From assembly GCF_008369195.1 (NCBI RefSeq), contig NZ_VOBC01000001.1:620001-684000 (forward strand): a stretch of DNA of 64,000 nucleotides. Reading direction: 5' to 3'. Position numbers and translations under genes: made by a program. This DNA comes from Sporosarcina sp. ANT_H38. Lineage in GTDB: Bacteria > Bacillota > Bacilli > Bacillales_A > Planococcaceae. A model generated the notes under the pieces. The model did no database searches. It saw nothing but the letters and a program-made list of their open reading frames with translations, and was not told where the DNA came from. The first letter of the stretch is position 1, and each line of letters opens with the position of its first letter. Positions 18,073 to 27,080 of the stretch are shown in pieces.

Positions 18073-18796
18073 GATTTCGAGTGAAAGGTGGATAGTTCAT
18101 TTTAATACAACTATAAGGGGAAATCAAACTATGGAACGCGGGCTGGTTAGCCCTAATACATAGTGAATAGACTATTTCCAAATCAGATTGCCGTCGCATA
18201 ATCGGTGATTGCTTTCGTTTTTTCAAGAAGTTATTTTAAATTCTGTTTTCAATGTGTTTTTAAAAGTACGCATGATGAAATCGATTTAGTTAAATAACAA
18301 AATTTACAATTTAGCGAGTGTTTACACAAAATATTATTTAGGGATCACATAATGTAATCGTCAACTACTTATCAGCTACATGAAAAAACGAACAAAAATT
18401 TCTCATCGATTTACGGATTGGTGGGATGCAGTTCTATCCCTCCCCAGTGATCTTTCTTGCGGGCTCATTACGGGAGTTCATCATCAAGTGATGAAGCGGT
18501 ATTTGAAACTGCTTCCTAGTACTGATCACAAAAAACTCACTTGCTTTACATAATGTAAAGAGTATATAAATTTTCTTAATGATACCTTGAATATCCAATC
18601 TGAAATGGTATATTTGTCTTGGTGAAGATCAATAAAGAAAACTAATAGCAATTTTCGATAGTAAGAGGGTTACTGCATCGAGGATAAAGTATTAAGAAAA
18701 AATTTATGGGTTTTATTCACATACATATGTTAAATTCGGTGCCAGTTGCTACCACAATTCAAAGGGCAAAAATTTTATCAGAAACTGGCTTATCGC
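18073..18796. other. gene-free stretch upstream of chrA
   Basis: The only sizeable frame is a 57-codon one from ATG 18379 (MKKRTKISHRFTDWWDAVLS...), without a ribosome-binding site or recognised relatives. The stretch is otherwise AT-rich and featureless. Confidence 0.35.
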
Positions 18797-18832
18797 GGAA
18801 GGCATCACCTAAGCGCTAAACGGTATTCATGG
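18797..18832 (+). repeat. dispersed repeat, copy A (degenerate)
   Basis: Contains AAGGCATCACCTAAGCGCTA, then CGGTATTCATGG. It is related to the elements at 31661, 35486, 54719 and 57583, whose shared core is GGCATCCCCTAAGCGCCG. It lies 90 bp upstream of chrA. Confidence 0.55.
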
Positions 18833-18921
18833 GAAGCATTCCTTCAACTTAACTAAATGAAGCGAGAAAAAATGCTTATTTACTTTTAAAAGTAATAAAA
18901 GCCAAACAAGAAGGAGTTCAC

Positions 18922-20115
18922 ATGAAGAAAGTTAAAACAAACAGGAGATTCAAATCACTTTTAGAAATATTTTTAGTTTCAACACGACTTGGGTTGATAT
19001 CTTTTGGTGGACCAACAGCTCATTTAGGATATTTTCATGAAGAATATGTACGCAGAAGAAAATGGATGGATGAAAAAAGTTATGCGGATTTAGTTGCTTT
19101 GGCTCAGTTCCTGCCAGGACCAGCTAGTAGCCAAGTGGGTATTGGTATAGGCGTTATGCGGGCAGGCGTTTTAGGTTGAATTATATCCTTTATTGGGTTT
19201 ACAATGCCTTCAGTTATTGCACTTATTTTATTTGCCTTATTGCTTACAAGTTTTGACGTTGGAAATGCAGGATGGATACATGGATTAAAAATTGTAGCAG
19301 TGGCGGTAGTTGCACATGCAATTATTGGTATGGCGAAAAACTTAACACCTGATTTAACTAGAAAATCCGTTGCTTTATTTGCGTTAATAACTACACTACT
19401 TTGGCAAACAGCTCTTAGCCAAGTATGCGTTATTTTAGTCGCAGCCTTGGCTGGGTTCCTTTTGTTTAAACAAGACAAAGTCAATGATGAAGAGGGTTCG
19501 CGATTTCCAATTTCTAAAACGGTTTCGGTGATTTGTTTGCTATTATTTTTCGGTTTGCTCTTTCTGTTACCCGTCATAAGGGAAGTAACCGGATCCTACT
19601 GGGTGGCTATGTTCGATAGTTTTTATCGGTCAGGTGCGTTAGTTTTCGGTGGTGGCTATGTCGTTTTGCCTTTATTGGAACAAGAATTTGTACCAACTGG
19701 ATGGATAAGCGAAGAATCATTCTTAGTTGGTTACGGTGCTACACAAGCAGTACCGGGCCCTTTATTTACGTTTGCCGCTTATTTAGGAACTGTTATGAAA
19801 GGTTGGCCAGGTGGTTTAGTAGCTACGTTTGCAGTATTCTTACCTGCATTCCTTCTTATTCTCGGTACACTACCTTTTTGGGATAGTTTACGAAGCAATC
19901 CGAAAATTAAAGGAGCAATCATGGGTGTGAATGCAGCAGTTATCGGTATTTTAATTTCTGCATTTTATTTCCCTATTTGGACGAGTTCGATTTTAGTACC
20001 TGTTGATTTTGCTTTAGCGGCCCTATTGTTTAGTATGCTTACCTATTGGAAGCTTCCACCTTGGGTTATTGTGATTGCAGGAGCAAGTGGTGGTTCGTTG
20101 CTAACTTTATTATAA
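18922..20115 (+). pseudogene. chrA: chromate transporter ChrA interrupted by one TGA
   Basis: The frame of 398 codons covers a whole CHR-family transporter. It begins STRLGLISFGGPTAHLGYF and FLPGPASSQVGIGIGV in the first half, with a matching second-half module GALVFGGGYVVLPLLE and QAVPGPLFTFAAYLG. A TGA at 19177-19179 (codon 86) splits it (GVLG-stop-IISFIGFTMPS). Relatives usually have Gly or Ala here, so a GGA to TGA change fits. The rest shows no other damage, so the mutation is recent, or it is a sequencing error. Chromate exporters work by CrO4 extrusion driven by the membrane potential. AAGGAG precedes the start and a strong terminator follows. Confidence 0.85.
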
Positions 20116-20123
20116 ATAAAATA

Positions 20124-20165
20124 AACGTCACGCACGGAGTTTTCGCTCTGGCGTGGCGTTTTTGT
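20124..20165 (+). terminator. terminator after chrA
   Basis: A stem of about 15 bp (20124-20139 with 20146-20160, two or three mismatches) with loop TTTTCG is followed by GTTTTTGTATTTT. Confidence 0.85.
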
Positions 20166-20312
20166 ATTTTCTATGTATGTTGAAGTAGAGGATAGGGGGC
20201 ATATTTGGACACGACTTAGGCATCTCCAATGTCCTGAACCATTATTCAATCGATCTAGAAAGCTCGCTTTATTGAATCCTTACAGAACGCAAATCGGTCA
20301 TAATTGTTCTAG

Positions 20313-20342
20313 ACATTGATTCTTTTTGTAAGGATCAATGTC
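20313..20342 (+). promoter_or_regulatory. hairpin ahead of the histidine kinase operon
   Basis: A 9-bp perfect stem GACATTGAT / ATCAATGTC with inner CTT/AAG pairs lies about 65 bp before the kinase start. A -10 box TATAAT at 20372-20377 lies after it, without a good -35 at the normal distance, which fits a promoter that needs an activator such as the operon's own response regulator (inference). Confidence 0.4.
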
Positions 20343-20407
20343 TTCTGCATATCTTCTTCATAATTAATCTCTATAATAATTTACATAGGAAAGGGGCTAA
20401 TTCTAGG

Positions 20408-21769
20408 ATGAACAAGGTGTCAATAAAATTGGCCGCTTACTTTTTTGTTTCAGTCTTAATAATGGAAACAATTCTTATGTTTTATCTTCATCAGAATATT
20501 ATTCATACAAGAGTAGAAGAAGAATATGCTCGATTATTGGCGAGTGGTTCAAATCATCGAGATGTGTTGGAAGACAATTATTCAAATATGACGTTAACGC
20601 ATATTGCATTGATGGAAACGGACGGCGAGCGGGAAGTTGTTATTACAGATAGAGAAGGAATCATAGCCAGTAGTTCAAATGAAAAAATAGCTGCAATCAA
20701 ACAATATAATTCCATTTTAAAAGATTTCGATTTAGTTGAAGACAGGATCTTGGCTTCCGACTGGAAAGAGTCGCCATATATTATTAGCGCCCATCCATAT
20801 AAAGTGGATTCAAATTATGCGGGATACGTTGTAATGTTTCAAAGTACTCGTTCGATTGAGCAGTTAGTTAGTAAGTTGAATTTACACTTCGGATTGGCAG
20901 GAGGAGCAAGTGTAATCGTGTTGTTCATCATTTATGCAATCCTATCTAAATTCCTTACGCGTCCTCTCATCCGTATGAAAGAAGCCACAGAGAAATTAAG
21001 CAAAGGAGAGTTCGATGTAAGTCTTCCTTTTGTCGGTAATGATGAGTTAGGTGAGTTATCGGGCTCAATCCAAAAGCTTGCGAGTGATTTGGAACGGTTA
21101 AAAAGTGAACGTAATGAATTTTTGGCTTCAATTGCTCATGAGCTAAGCACGCCACTTACGTACTTGATTGGCTATTCGAAAGTGGCAATGAGACAGGAGC
21201 TAGACGACAAGGAGCGCAGACACTATCTGGCTATTATTGCGGAAGAGTCGAATCGGATGAAGGACCTTGTAAAAAACTTATTGGAGTTAGCGAAAATGGA
21301 TGAGACAACTTTCACAGTATCAAAGAAATCCTTTTGGGTGCGTCCGTTCTTTGAGGATCTCCACAGGCTAGTTGGACCTTCTTATAAATTAAAGAAACTC
21401 CAACTTGACTTGCTATGCGACGAGGATTTTCAAATCCATGCTGATCCTGTACGATTGGAGCAAATTGTCCTGAATTTACTGGATAATGCCTCTAAATACT
21501 CAAAGGAAGATACAACTGTCACGTTGGAAGTGATTAAAAAAGAGGAGCAAACAGTTATTTCAGTTACGGATGTCGGAATCGGAATTCCACCCGAAGACAT
21601 TGAATTTATCTTTGAGAAACTATACCGGGTCGAGAAGTCACGCTCGCGTACTTCGGGAGGATCAGGTATTGGTCTGGCCATCGTCAAGGAACTTGTCGAA
21701 GCCCACGGTGGCAATATTGAAGTGGCAAGTAGTCTTGGCAAAGGAAGTACATTTACCATTACAATTTAA
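20408..21769 (+). CDS. sensor histidine kinase
   Basis: The 453-residue membrane kinase has two membrane segments (about 7-27 and 164-180) enclosing an extracytoplasmic sensor domain of about 135 residues. A HAMP linker (181-235), a HisKA domain with the phosphorylated H244 (SIAHELSTPL) and an HATPase_c domain follow, with N box (LLDNASKYS), G1 (DVGIGIPP), F box (FEKLYRVEKSRSR) and G2 (GSGIGLAIV). It phosphorylates the response regulator encoded next, 16 bp downstream. The sensor domain has no recognised motif. Downstream genes for a CcdA-like protein and a multicopper oxidase hint at a metal or envelope redox signal. Confidence 0.93.
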   Translation: MNKVSIKLAAYFFVSVLIMETILMFYLHQNIIHTRVEEEYARLLASGSNHRDVLEDNYSNMTLTHIALMETDGEREVVITDREGIIASSSNEKIAAIKQYNSILKDFDLVEDRILASDWKESPYIISAHPYKVDSNYAGYVVMFQSTRSIEQLVSKLNLHFGLAGGASVIVLFIIYAILSKFLTRPLIRMKEATEKLSKGEFDVSLPFVGNDELGELSGSIQKLASDLERLKSERNEFLASIAHELSTPLTYLIGYSKVAMRQELDDKERRHYLAIIAEESNRMKDLVKNLLELAKMDETTFTVSKKSFWVRPFFEDLHRLVGPSYKLKKLQLDLLCDEDFQIHADPVRLEQIVLNLLDNASKYSKEDTTVTLEVIKKEEQTVISVTDVGIGIPPEDIEFIFEKLYRVEKSRSRTSGGSGIGLAIVKELVEAHGGNIEVASSLGKGSTFTITI

Positions 21770-21785
21770 GGGGAGGTCAGATAGT

Positions 21786-22463
21786 TTGCGGACAATCTTA
21801 CTGGTTGATGATGAGCAGCGGATGTTGGATCTTATTGAATTATTTTTGATTCCGCATGGCTTTAGATGTATTAAAGAGACAAGTGGGCAGAAGGCGATTG
21901 AAATACTTAACCAAAAAAAGATTAGCCTTGTTCTATTGGATATCATGATGCCGGAAATCGATGGATGGGAAGTATGTAGGAAGATACGTGAATTCTCGGA
22001 AGTCCCAATCATTATGTTAACAGCTAGGTCCGACAAAATCGATTTGGTTAAAGGGTTGGACACGGGTGCGGACGATTATATAACGAAACCTTTTGATGAG
22101 GGAGAACTGGTTGCGAGAGTAAATGCACTATTGCGTCGTCTGCCTGATGATGAATCAAAAGCAGAAAAGATTATTTACGGGAATTTTGAGCTGGATAAAG
22201 AAACATATTCATTGCATTACAATGATTCAAAAGTGCAACTTACGCTAAAAGAATTTTATATTGTGGAAGCATTAATTTCACGACCAAGAAAGACCTTTAC
22301 GCGTGAACAGTTGCTACATGCTGCATGGGAATATGATACATATACAGATATTCGAACAGTGGACTCGCACATCCGTAACTTAAGAGAGAAATTAAAAACG
22401 GCCGGGTTCCCTATAGAAGAGTTTCTACTGACAGTATGGGGAATCGGATATAAGTGGAACTAA
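21786..22463 (+). CDS. OmpR-family response regulator
   Basis: The 225-residue regulator has a receiver domain with the acid pocket DD (8-9), phosphoacceptor D52 (LLDIMMPEIDG), T (MLTA) and K (ITKPFD). The C-terminal winged helix (residues 125-225: LTLKEFYIVEALISRPRKTF, then TVDSHIRNLREKL and GIGYKW) is OmpR/PhoB type. The start is a TTG at 21786 placed 8 nt after GGGGAGG; longer readings run back into the kinase gene and are artefacts. It is probably the transcription factor for this five-gene cluster. Confidence 0.92.
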   Translation: MRTILLVDDEQRMLDLIELFLIPHGFRCIKETSGQKAIEILNQKKISLVLLDIMMPEIDGWEVCRKIREFSEVPIIMLTARSDKIDLVKGLDTGADDYITKPFDEGELVARVNALLRRLPDDESKAEKIIYGNFELDKETYSLHYNDSKVQLTLKEFYIVEALISRPRKTFTREQLLHAAWEYDTYTDIRTVDSHIRNLREKLKTAGFPIEEFLLTVWGIGYKWN

Positions 22464-22476
22464 AGGAGTGATTGTT

Positions 22477-23400
22477 ATAAAGAAAATTAAACTCTATGTA
22501 GGGCTAATAATAGTGGGTGGTCTATTGTCAGCTTGTAGCACCGATAAGGAAAAATCCTATTCATTTGACAAGGTTGAAAATAATACATTTGAACATTTGC
22601 ATGGATTGGGTTATATCAATGGTGGACCCGAATTAGTGATTTCGACACATGACGGGCTATATGAATATGGCAAAGACGGTTGGAGAGAAGCAACGAGCGA
22701 AAAACATGATTATATGGGATTCCAAGCAATTCGTGAAGGATTCTTGTCGAGCGGCCATCCAGAGCCGGGAACCAACTATAAACATCCTCTGGGACTTATC
22801 AAAAGTACGGACCAGGGTGCAAGTTTTGATCAATTAGCATTTTACGGAGAAATCGATTTCCATTACCTTGCAGCTGGTTATGATTCAAATGCGATTTATG
22901 TATTCAACGAAATGCCAACAAAAGAGATGGGCAAGGGACTTCATTATTCAACAGATGAGGGTTCAACTTGGAACCAACTATCCATGAAGGGATATAATTC
23001 TGAATTGATGTCAAACTTGGCGGCACATCCTTCACGAAAGGATGTCATTGCGATTGGGAGTAAAGATGGATTATATCTCTCAGAAAATCATGGGGACAAT
23101 TTCAATTTATTGAATGACGTGAAAATGGTTACTTATGTAACAATGACAGAATCGGGTGGATTATATGCAAGTTTTGAAAATGAAGTAGCGAAGCTTAGAA
23201 CGTTTGCTATTGGCAGCGAAGAAGAAATAGAAATTCAACTTCCAACCATTCAACAAATTGAACCTATCGCCTTTATAGCAGTTAATCCTGAAAATCAAGA
23301 AGAGATTGCAATTGCTACCTATAATAATGATATTTATATAACTAAAGATAATGGACTTAATTGGGAGACAATCGCCGATAGCGGTGGATTAGTAAAATAA
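22477..23400 (+). CDS. beta-propeller lipoprotein (F510_1955/BNR-like)
   Basis: The exported lipoprotein of about 308 residues has signal KKIKLYVGLIIVGGLLSAC with lipobox LSAC. The mature part has several sialidase/BNR-type blades (IKSTDQGASFDQL, HYSTDEGSTWNQL, LYLSENHGDNFNLL, IYITKDNGLNWETI), giving a beta-propeller as in the F510_1955 group often found with copper or redox genes. The start is odd. AAGGAG at 22463 is well spaced only to an ATA codon at 22477 (or ATT 22471). The only standard start, GTG 22468, overlaps the Shine-Dalgarno sequence. The gene begins 4-13 bp after the response regulator stop, so translation may be coupled. Confidence 0.8.
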   Translation: MKKIKLYVGLIIVGGLLSACSTDKEKSYSFDKVENNTFEHLHGLGYINGGPELVISTHDGLYEYGKDGWREATSEKHDYMGFQAIREGFLSSGHPEPGTNYKHPLGLIKSTDQGASFDQLAFYGEIDFHYLAAGYDSNAIYVFNEMPTKEMGKGLHYSTDEGSTWNQLSMKGYNSELMSNLAAHPSRKDVIAIGSKDGLYLSENHGDNFNLLNDVKMVTYVTMTESGGLYASFENEVAKLRTFAIGSEEEIEIQLPTIQQIEPIAFIAVNPENQEEIAIATYNNDIYITKDNGLNWETIADSGGLVK

Positions 23401-23422
23401 CCAACTAGGCGGTGCTTCAATT

Positions 23423-24157
23423 ATGTATGGAATGATGTCGAAAATCAGTGGAATTATAAGTGAACCGCTGACGATACTTGTCCATTCGTTTGCTGATGAT
23501 CCTCTTATATATACGCTCCTCTTAGGGATAATAGGGGCAGTTGCGCCTTGTCAGCTGACGGGGAATATGAGTGCAATTACTTTTTACGGGAATCGTACTG
23601 TACAAATGAAGAATGATTGGGTAGAAGTTCTATTCTTCATTATTGGGAAAGTGGTTGTCTTCAGTTCACTTGGGCTACTGACATGGCTACTCGGCCAATC
23701 ATTTGAAACAAAAATGACGGAGTACTTCCCGCTGTTCCGTAAAGTGATTGGGCCACTTATTATTACAACGGGTCTTGTGTTGCTGGGTGTTCTCAAGCTA
23801 GAAATTCTTCAGCGGATTACATTGCGTATTCCTATGCAATTAAGGGAAGGAAAGGTGGGTTCTTTTTTGTTGGGAGCTAGTTTTTCCCTAGCCTTCTGTC
23901 CGACGATGTTCGTTATTTTTTTCCTCTGGCTTATGTCGGCTGTTGTGACAACTTCATATGGTTTTGTATTGCCAGCGGTTTTTGGAATTGCAACTTCATT
24001 ACCTCTTCTTTTACTGTTCTTGTTAATATGGCTTTTCGATGCGAAGCGACTCATCATGAAGCGCAGTATAAAAGTAGGGAGAGTCATACAACGGTTTGCT
24101 GGTGTTGTACTCGTAATTCTTGGAGTTTTAGATACGATCACTTATTGGGGAATTTGA
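23423..24157 (+). CDS. CcdA/DsbD-like membrane protein (cytochrome c biogenesis or SafE family)
   Basis: The 244-residue membrane protein has six predicted segments. Two cysteines lie in matching positions of the two halves (GAVAPCQLTGN near residue 43 and SLAFCPTMF near residue 160). This is the CcdA/DsbD-beta pattern, where the pair carries electrons from cytoplasmic thioredoxin to the outside. It could reduce thiols or copper sites of the neighbouring exported proteins (inference). It lies 22 bp after the propeller lipoprotein and 44 bp before the oxidase, inside one operon. SafE-family proteins in Proteobacteria serve cytochrome oxidase or metal handling. Confidence 0.8.
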   Translation: MYGMMSKISGIISEPLTILVHSFADDPLIYTLLLGIIGAVAPCQLTGNMSAITFYGNRTVQMKNDWVEVLFFIIGKVVVFSSLGLLTWLLGQSFETKMTEYFPLFRKVIGPLIITTGLVLLGVLKLEILQRITLRIPMQLREGKVGSFLLGASFSLAFCPTMFVIFFLWLMSAVVTTSYGFVLPAVFGIATSLPLLLLFLLIWLFDAKRLIMKRSIKVGRVIQRFAGVVLVILGVLDTITYWGI

Positions 24158-24201
24158 AGGATCACCACTACGTGCTGCAAAGAAAAGGAGAATTATTGAT
24201 T

Positions 24202-25710
24202 ATGAAAATGAAATTATGGATTATTGCATTGCTGGCAAGTGTCCTCATTATTGGAGGTTGTAGTGAAAAAGATTCCCAGTCAAATGGAGCTATGGACCAT
24301 TCGGAGATGGGACACGGGGATATGGAAAATACTGATCAGGATGCTTCAGACTCGATGGGGAATGGTCATATGAGTCATAACGACCCAGTAAAGTTAAATG
24401 ACTCTACAGGGGAAAATGAATTGAAGATTCCATCCGTGCTTAAACGTGGGGTTGAAGAGGGAATCGATTATACAGTTAGAGCGCAAAAAGGGAAAACTGA
24501 GGTTTTTGACGGGCATGAAACAGATACATATGGTTACAATGGCTCTTTCTTAGGACCAATGATTCGAATTAAACAAGGCGAGACAATCAAAATTAATACC
24601 ATAAATGAATTATATGAAGAAACGACATTCCATTGGCATGGCTTAGAATTACCAGGAGAAGCAGATGGAAGTCCCCACAAAACCCTTAAACCGGGAGAAG
24701 AAAAGCTAATTGAATTTGAAGTGGCACAGGAAGCTGCTACGTTGTGGTTCCATCCACATCCTGATGGGAATACTGCTGAACAGGTGTATAACGGATTGGC
24801 AGGACTTGTTTATATAGAGGATGAAAATTCTACAAGTCTGGATTTGCCGGACGATTATGGAGTGAATGATATTCCATTGATTTTTCAGGATCGAACATTT
24901 GACGATGACAAGCAATTGAACTATCAAGCAGCGAAGAACGAGGACGGAACAATTGGAGATACATTATTAATTAATGGAACACTTAATCCGAAGCTGACTG
25001 TACCTAAAGAAAAGGTACGGCTACGTTTATTGAATGGAGCAAATGCTCGTGATTATACGTTCAAATTAACTACTGGGGATTCATTTGTCCAAGTGGCAAC
25101 GGATGGTGGTTTCCTAAATGAACCGGTCACTATGAATGAGATTACGCTTGCACCTTCAGAACGAGCAGAAATTATCATTGATTTTTCTCGGATTAATACA
25201 ACCGGTGACCTGGCATTAATAAACGACCAGGATTCGATTCTACTGCCGTTTGAAATGAGTGAACAACCGGGTGCGATTAATGAGATGCCTGGTAAAATGA
25301 ATGACTTTTCAATAACTGAAGAAGAGATGAATCTACCAGTGTCAAAAAGGATCGAACTGTTTGGTATGGGGGAAATGGTAACGATAAATGGAAAGAAATT
25401 TGATATGAACAGAATTGATTTTACCCAAGAAGTTGGCGTTACTGAAGTATGGGAGCTTTACAATAAACCAGATATGATGGGCGGCATGAATCACCCGTTC
25501 CACATTCATGGTACACAGTTTAAAATAATTTCCATTGATGGTAAAGAACCAAATAAAAATGAGCGAGGTTGGAAAGACAGTATCTCTTTAAAACCAGAAG
25601 AGAGAGTAAAAATTGCTGTCAAATTTAATCATTCCATTATCTTCATGTTCCATTGTCATATTCTTGAACATGAAGATAATGGAATGATGGGGCAAATAAA
25701 AGTAGAATAA
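24202..25710 (+). CDS. multicopper oxidase, lipoprotein form
   Basis: The enzyme of about 502 residues has a lipoprotein signal (lipobox IIGGC, C20), a Met/His-rich spacer (residues 25-65: DHSEMGHGDMEN, MGNGHMSHN) that may collect copper, and three cupredoxin domains. All copper motifs are present: HWHG (144-147), HPHP (184-187), HPFHIHG and HCHILEHEDNGMM, with the Cys and axial Met of the type 1 site. It should oxidise Cu(I), Mn(II) or organic substrates on the outer membrane face. AAAGGAG precedes ATG 24202. As last gene of the operon, it is a likely output of the two-component system. Confidence 0.93.
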   Translation: MKMKLWIIALLASVLIIGGCSEKDSQSNGAMDHSEMGHGDMENTDQDASDSMGNGHMSHNDPVKLNDSTGENELKIPSVLKRGVEEGIDYTVRAQKGKTEVFDGHETDTYGYNGSFLGPMIRIKQGETIKINTINELYEETTFHWHGLELPGEADGSPHKTLKPGEEKLIEFEVAQEAATLWFHPHPDGNTAEQVYNGLAGLVYIEDENSTSLDLPDDYGVNDIPLIFQDRTFDDDKQLNYQAAKNEDGTIGDTLLINGTLNPKLTVPKEKVRLRLLNGANARDYTFKLTTGDSFVQVATDGGFLNEPVTMNEITLAPSERAEIIIDFSRINTTGDLALINDQDSILLPFEMSEQPGAINEMPGKMNDFSITEEEMNLPVSKRIELFGMGEMVTINGKKFDMNRIDFTQEVGVTEVWELYNKPDMMGGMNHPFHIHGTQFKIISIDGKEPNKNERGWKDSISLKPEERVKIAVKFNHSIIFMFHCHILEHEDNGMMGQIKVE

Positions 25711-25779
25711 ACGCAAAACTAATGCTGTTCAGTTCGTCTAGGATTCACACTAATTTTTGTATGACGCATTATTCAAATG

Positions 25780-25815
25780 GCCATTGTGGAGTGTTTCGCA
25801 ATGGCTGTTTGGATT
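25780..25815 (+). terminator. weak hairpin after the oxidase gene
   Basis: A 7-bp stem GCCATTG / CAATGGC (25780-25786 with 25799-25805) followed by TGTTTGG. It may end the operon but the T-tract is poor. Confidence 0.4.
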
Positions 25816-25894
25816 AACCCTGATGTTATTTCATTGAATACTGCTTTGGCTACCCCTGTAAGACATCGGATTCAACGAAAAGGTAGGTTACACA

Positions 25895-26941
25895 ATGTTT
25901 CCAACAGCCGAGAAGAATAAGAAGGAAAATAAGAAAAAAACAATACTACTATTTCTCCTATATGTGGCAACCACTTTATTCATGATTTGGTTGCTTCTTG
26001 TTTTGTTTTTAACGTTCTTTTTTAAGCCTGATGAAAGAAAAGAAAAATCATTACTGGATACACTATTTTCGATAGCTGACTTTGAAATCGATTCAATTGT
26101 TAATTCATTAGATGAAAAAGACGGTTCTTCAATTGGAATGGGGGAGCCGGGTAGTAGTATCGAACGACTAAATAGAGACGACTTCAAACCTGCTATGAAT
26201 GATCTCTTAAAAGATAGAGTCTTTGACCAAGCGAGATTCGATGCGGTTTTTCAAAATATGAAATCACCAATAATGACTGAAAAAGATCCTGTGCATTCTA
26301 CTTTTGGAAGGGACGTTATTTATATATATCATAGTCATAGCAGGGAATCCTTTTTACCATACTTGAATGAGACGGATAAACCAGAGGAAGCTTTTCACTC
26401 GCGAGCCAATATTACGTTTGTTGGCGAATTGCTTGGGAGGGCATTAGAGAATAGAGGCGTAGGGACAGAAGTAGATTCAACTGATATTGTCCAAGAATTG
26501 GATTTTAGGGGATTGGACTATGGCAGTTCTTATGCGCTGTCTGGAGAACGAGTACGGGCTGCACGAATTGAAAACAAAGATTTGGAAATTTTCTTGGATG
26601 TGCATCGAGATTCGTTGCGTAAGGAATCCACCACATTGGTGGTAGATGGGAAAGGTTTTGCGCGACTGTTATTTGTTGTTGGTACGGGTCATGCAAATTA
26701 TGAAAGCAATCTTTTGTTTACAGAAGGCTTGAATGACCTTCTTACGGCTAAGAATCCCGGTCTGTCTAAAGGAATCATTAAAAAAGATAGCAGTCAAGGG
26801 AATGGCGTCTATAACCAAGATGTTTCTCCAAACGCAGTTATTGTAGAAATTGGTGGTGTCGATAACACGATAGAAGAAATACGTCGGACGAGCGAAGCAT
26901 TGGCAGACGTACTTAGCGATTATTATTGGCACAGCGAATAG
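25895..26941 (+). CDS. SpoIIP-like N-acetylmuramoyl-L-alanine amidase, copy 1
   Basis: The 348-residue protein has one N-terminal membrane segment (about 16-40: LLFLLYVATTLFMIWLLLVL). Its extracytoplasmic SpoIIP domain has zinc-site motifs H146-S-H148-S-R-E151, DVHRDSL and the conserved late glutamate IVEIGG. SpoIIP cleaves stem peptides from peptidoglycan during engulfment with SpoIID and SpoIIM. The canonical spoIIP lies elsewhere in Bacillus genomes (next to gpr), so this is probably a paralogue. A similar gene follows 139 bp downstream. I found no clear sporulation sigma-factor promoter. Confidence 0.85.
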   Translation: MFPTAEKNKKENKKKTILLFLLYVATTLFMIWLLLVLFLTFFFKPDERKEKSLLDTLFSIADFEIDSIVNSLDEKDGSSIGMGEPGSSIERLNRDDFKPAMNDLLKDRVFDQARFDAVFQNMKSPIMTEKDPVHSTFGRDVIYIYHSHSRESFLPYLNETDKPEEAFHSRANITFVGELLGRALENRGVGTEVDSTDIVQELDFRGLDYGSSYALSGERVRAARIENKDLEIFLDVHRDSLRKESTTLVVDGKGFARLLFVVGTGHANYESNLLFTEGLNDLLTAKNPGLSKGIIKKDSSQGNGVYNQDVSPNAVIVEIGGVDNTIEEIRRTSEALADVLSDYYWHSE

Positions 26942-27080
26942 TAATCTGAATGGAAATAGTTCAGAACAAGAGCACACATTAAAATTGTAAGTAAAGCACT
27001 CGTAAAAATAGACCATAATTCATTAAAGAAACTTCTATTTCTGACACTGCTACATATATTGGCAGAACGGAGGAATGCCT

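Noticed and set aside
21570..21785. Long upstream start for the response regulator
   Set aside because: Overlaps the kinase C-terminus in another frame; TTG 21786 with GGGGAGG gives the normal receiver start.
26941..27080. Sigma-E promoter before SpoIIP-like copy 2 (CATATATT at 27053)
   Set aside because: The -10 is imperfect and no -35 lies at 13-15 bp.
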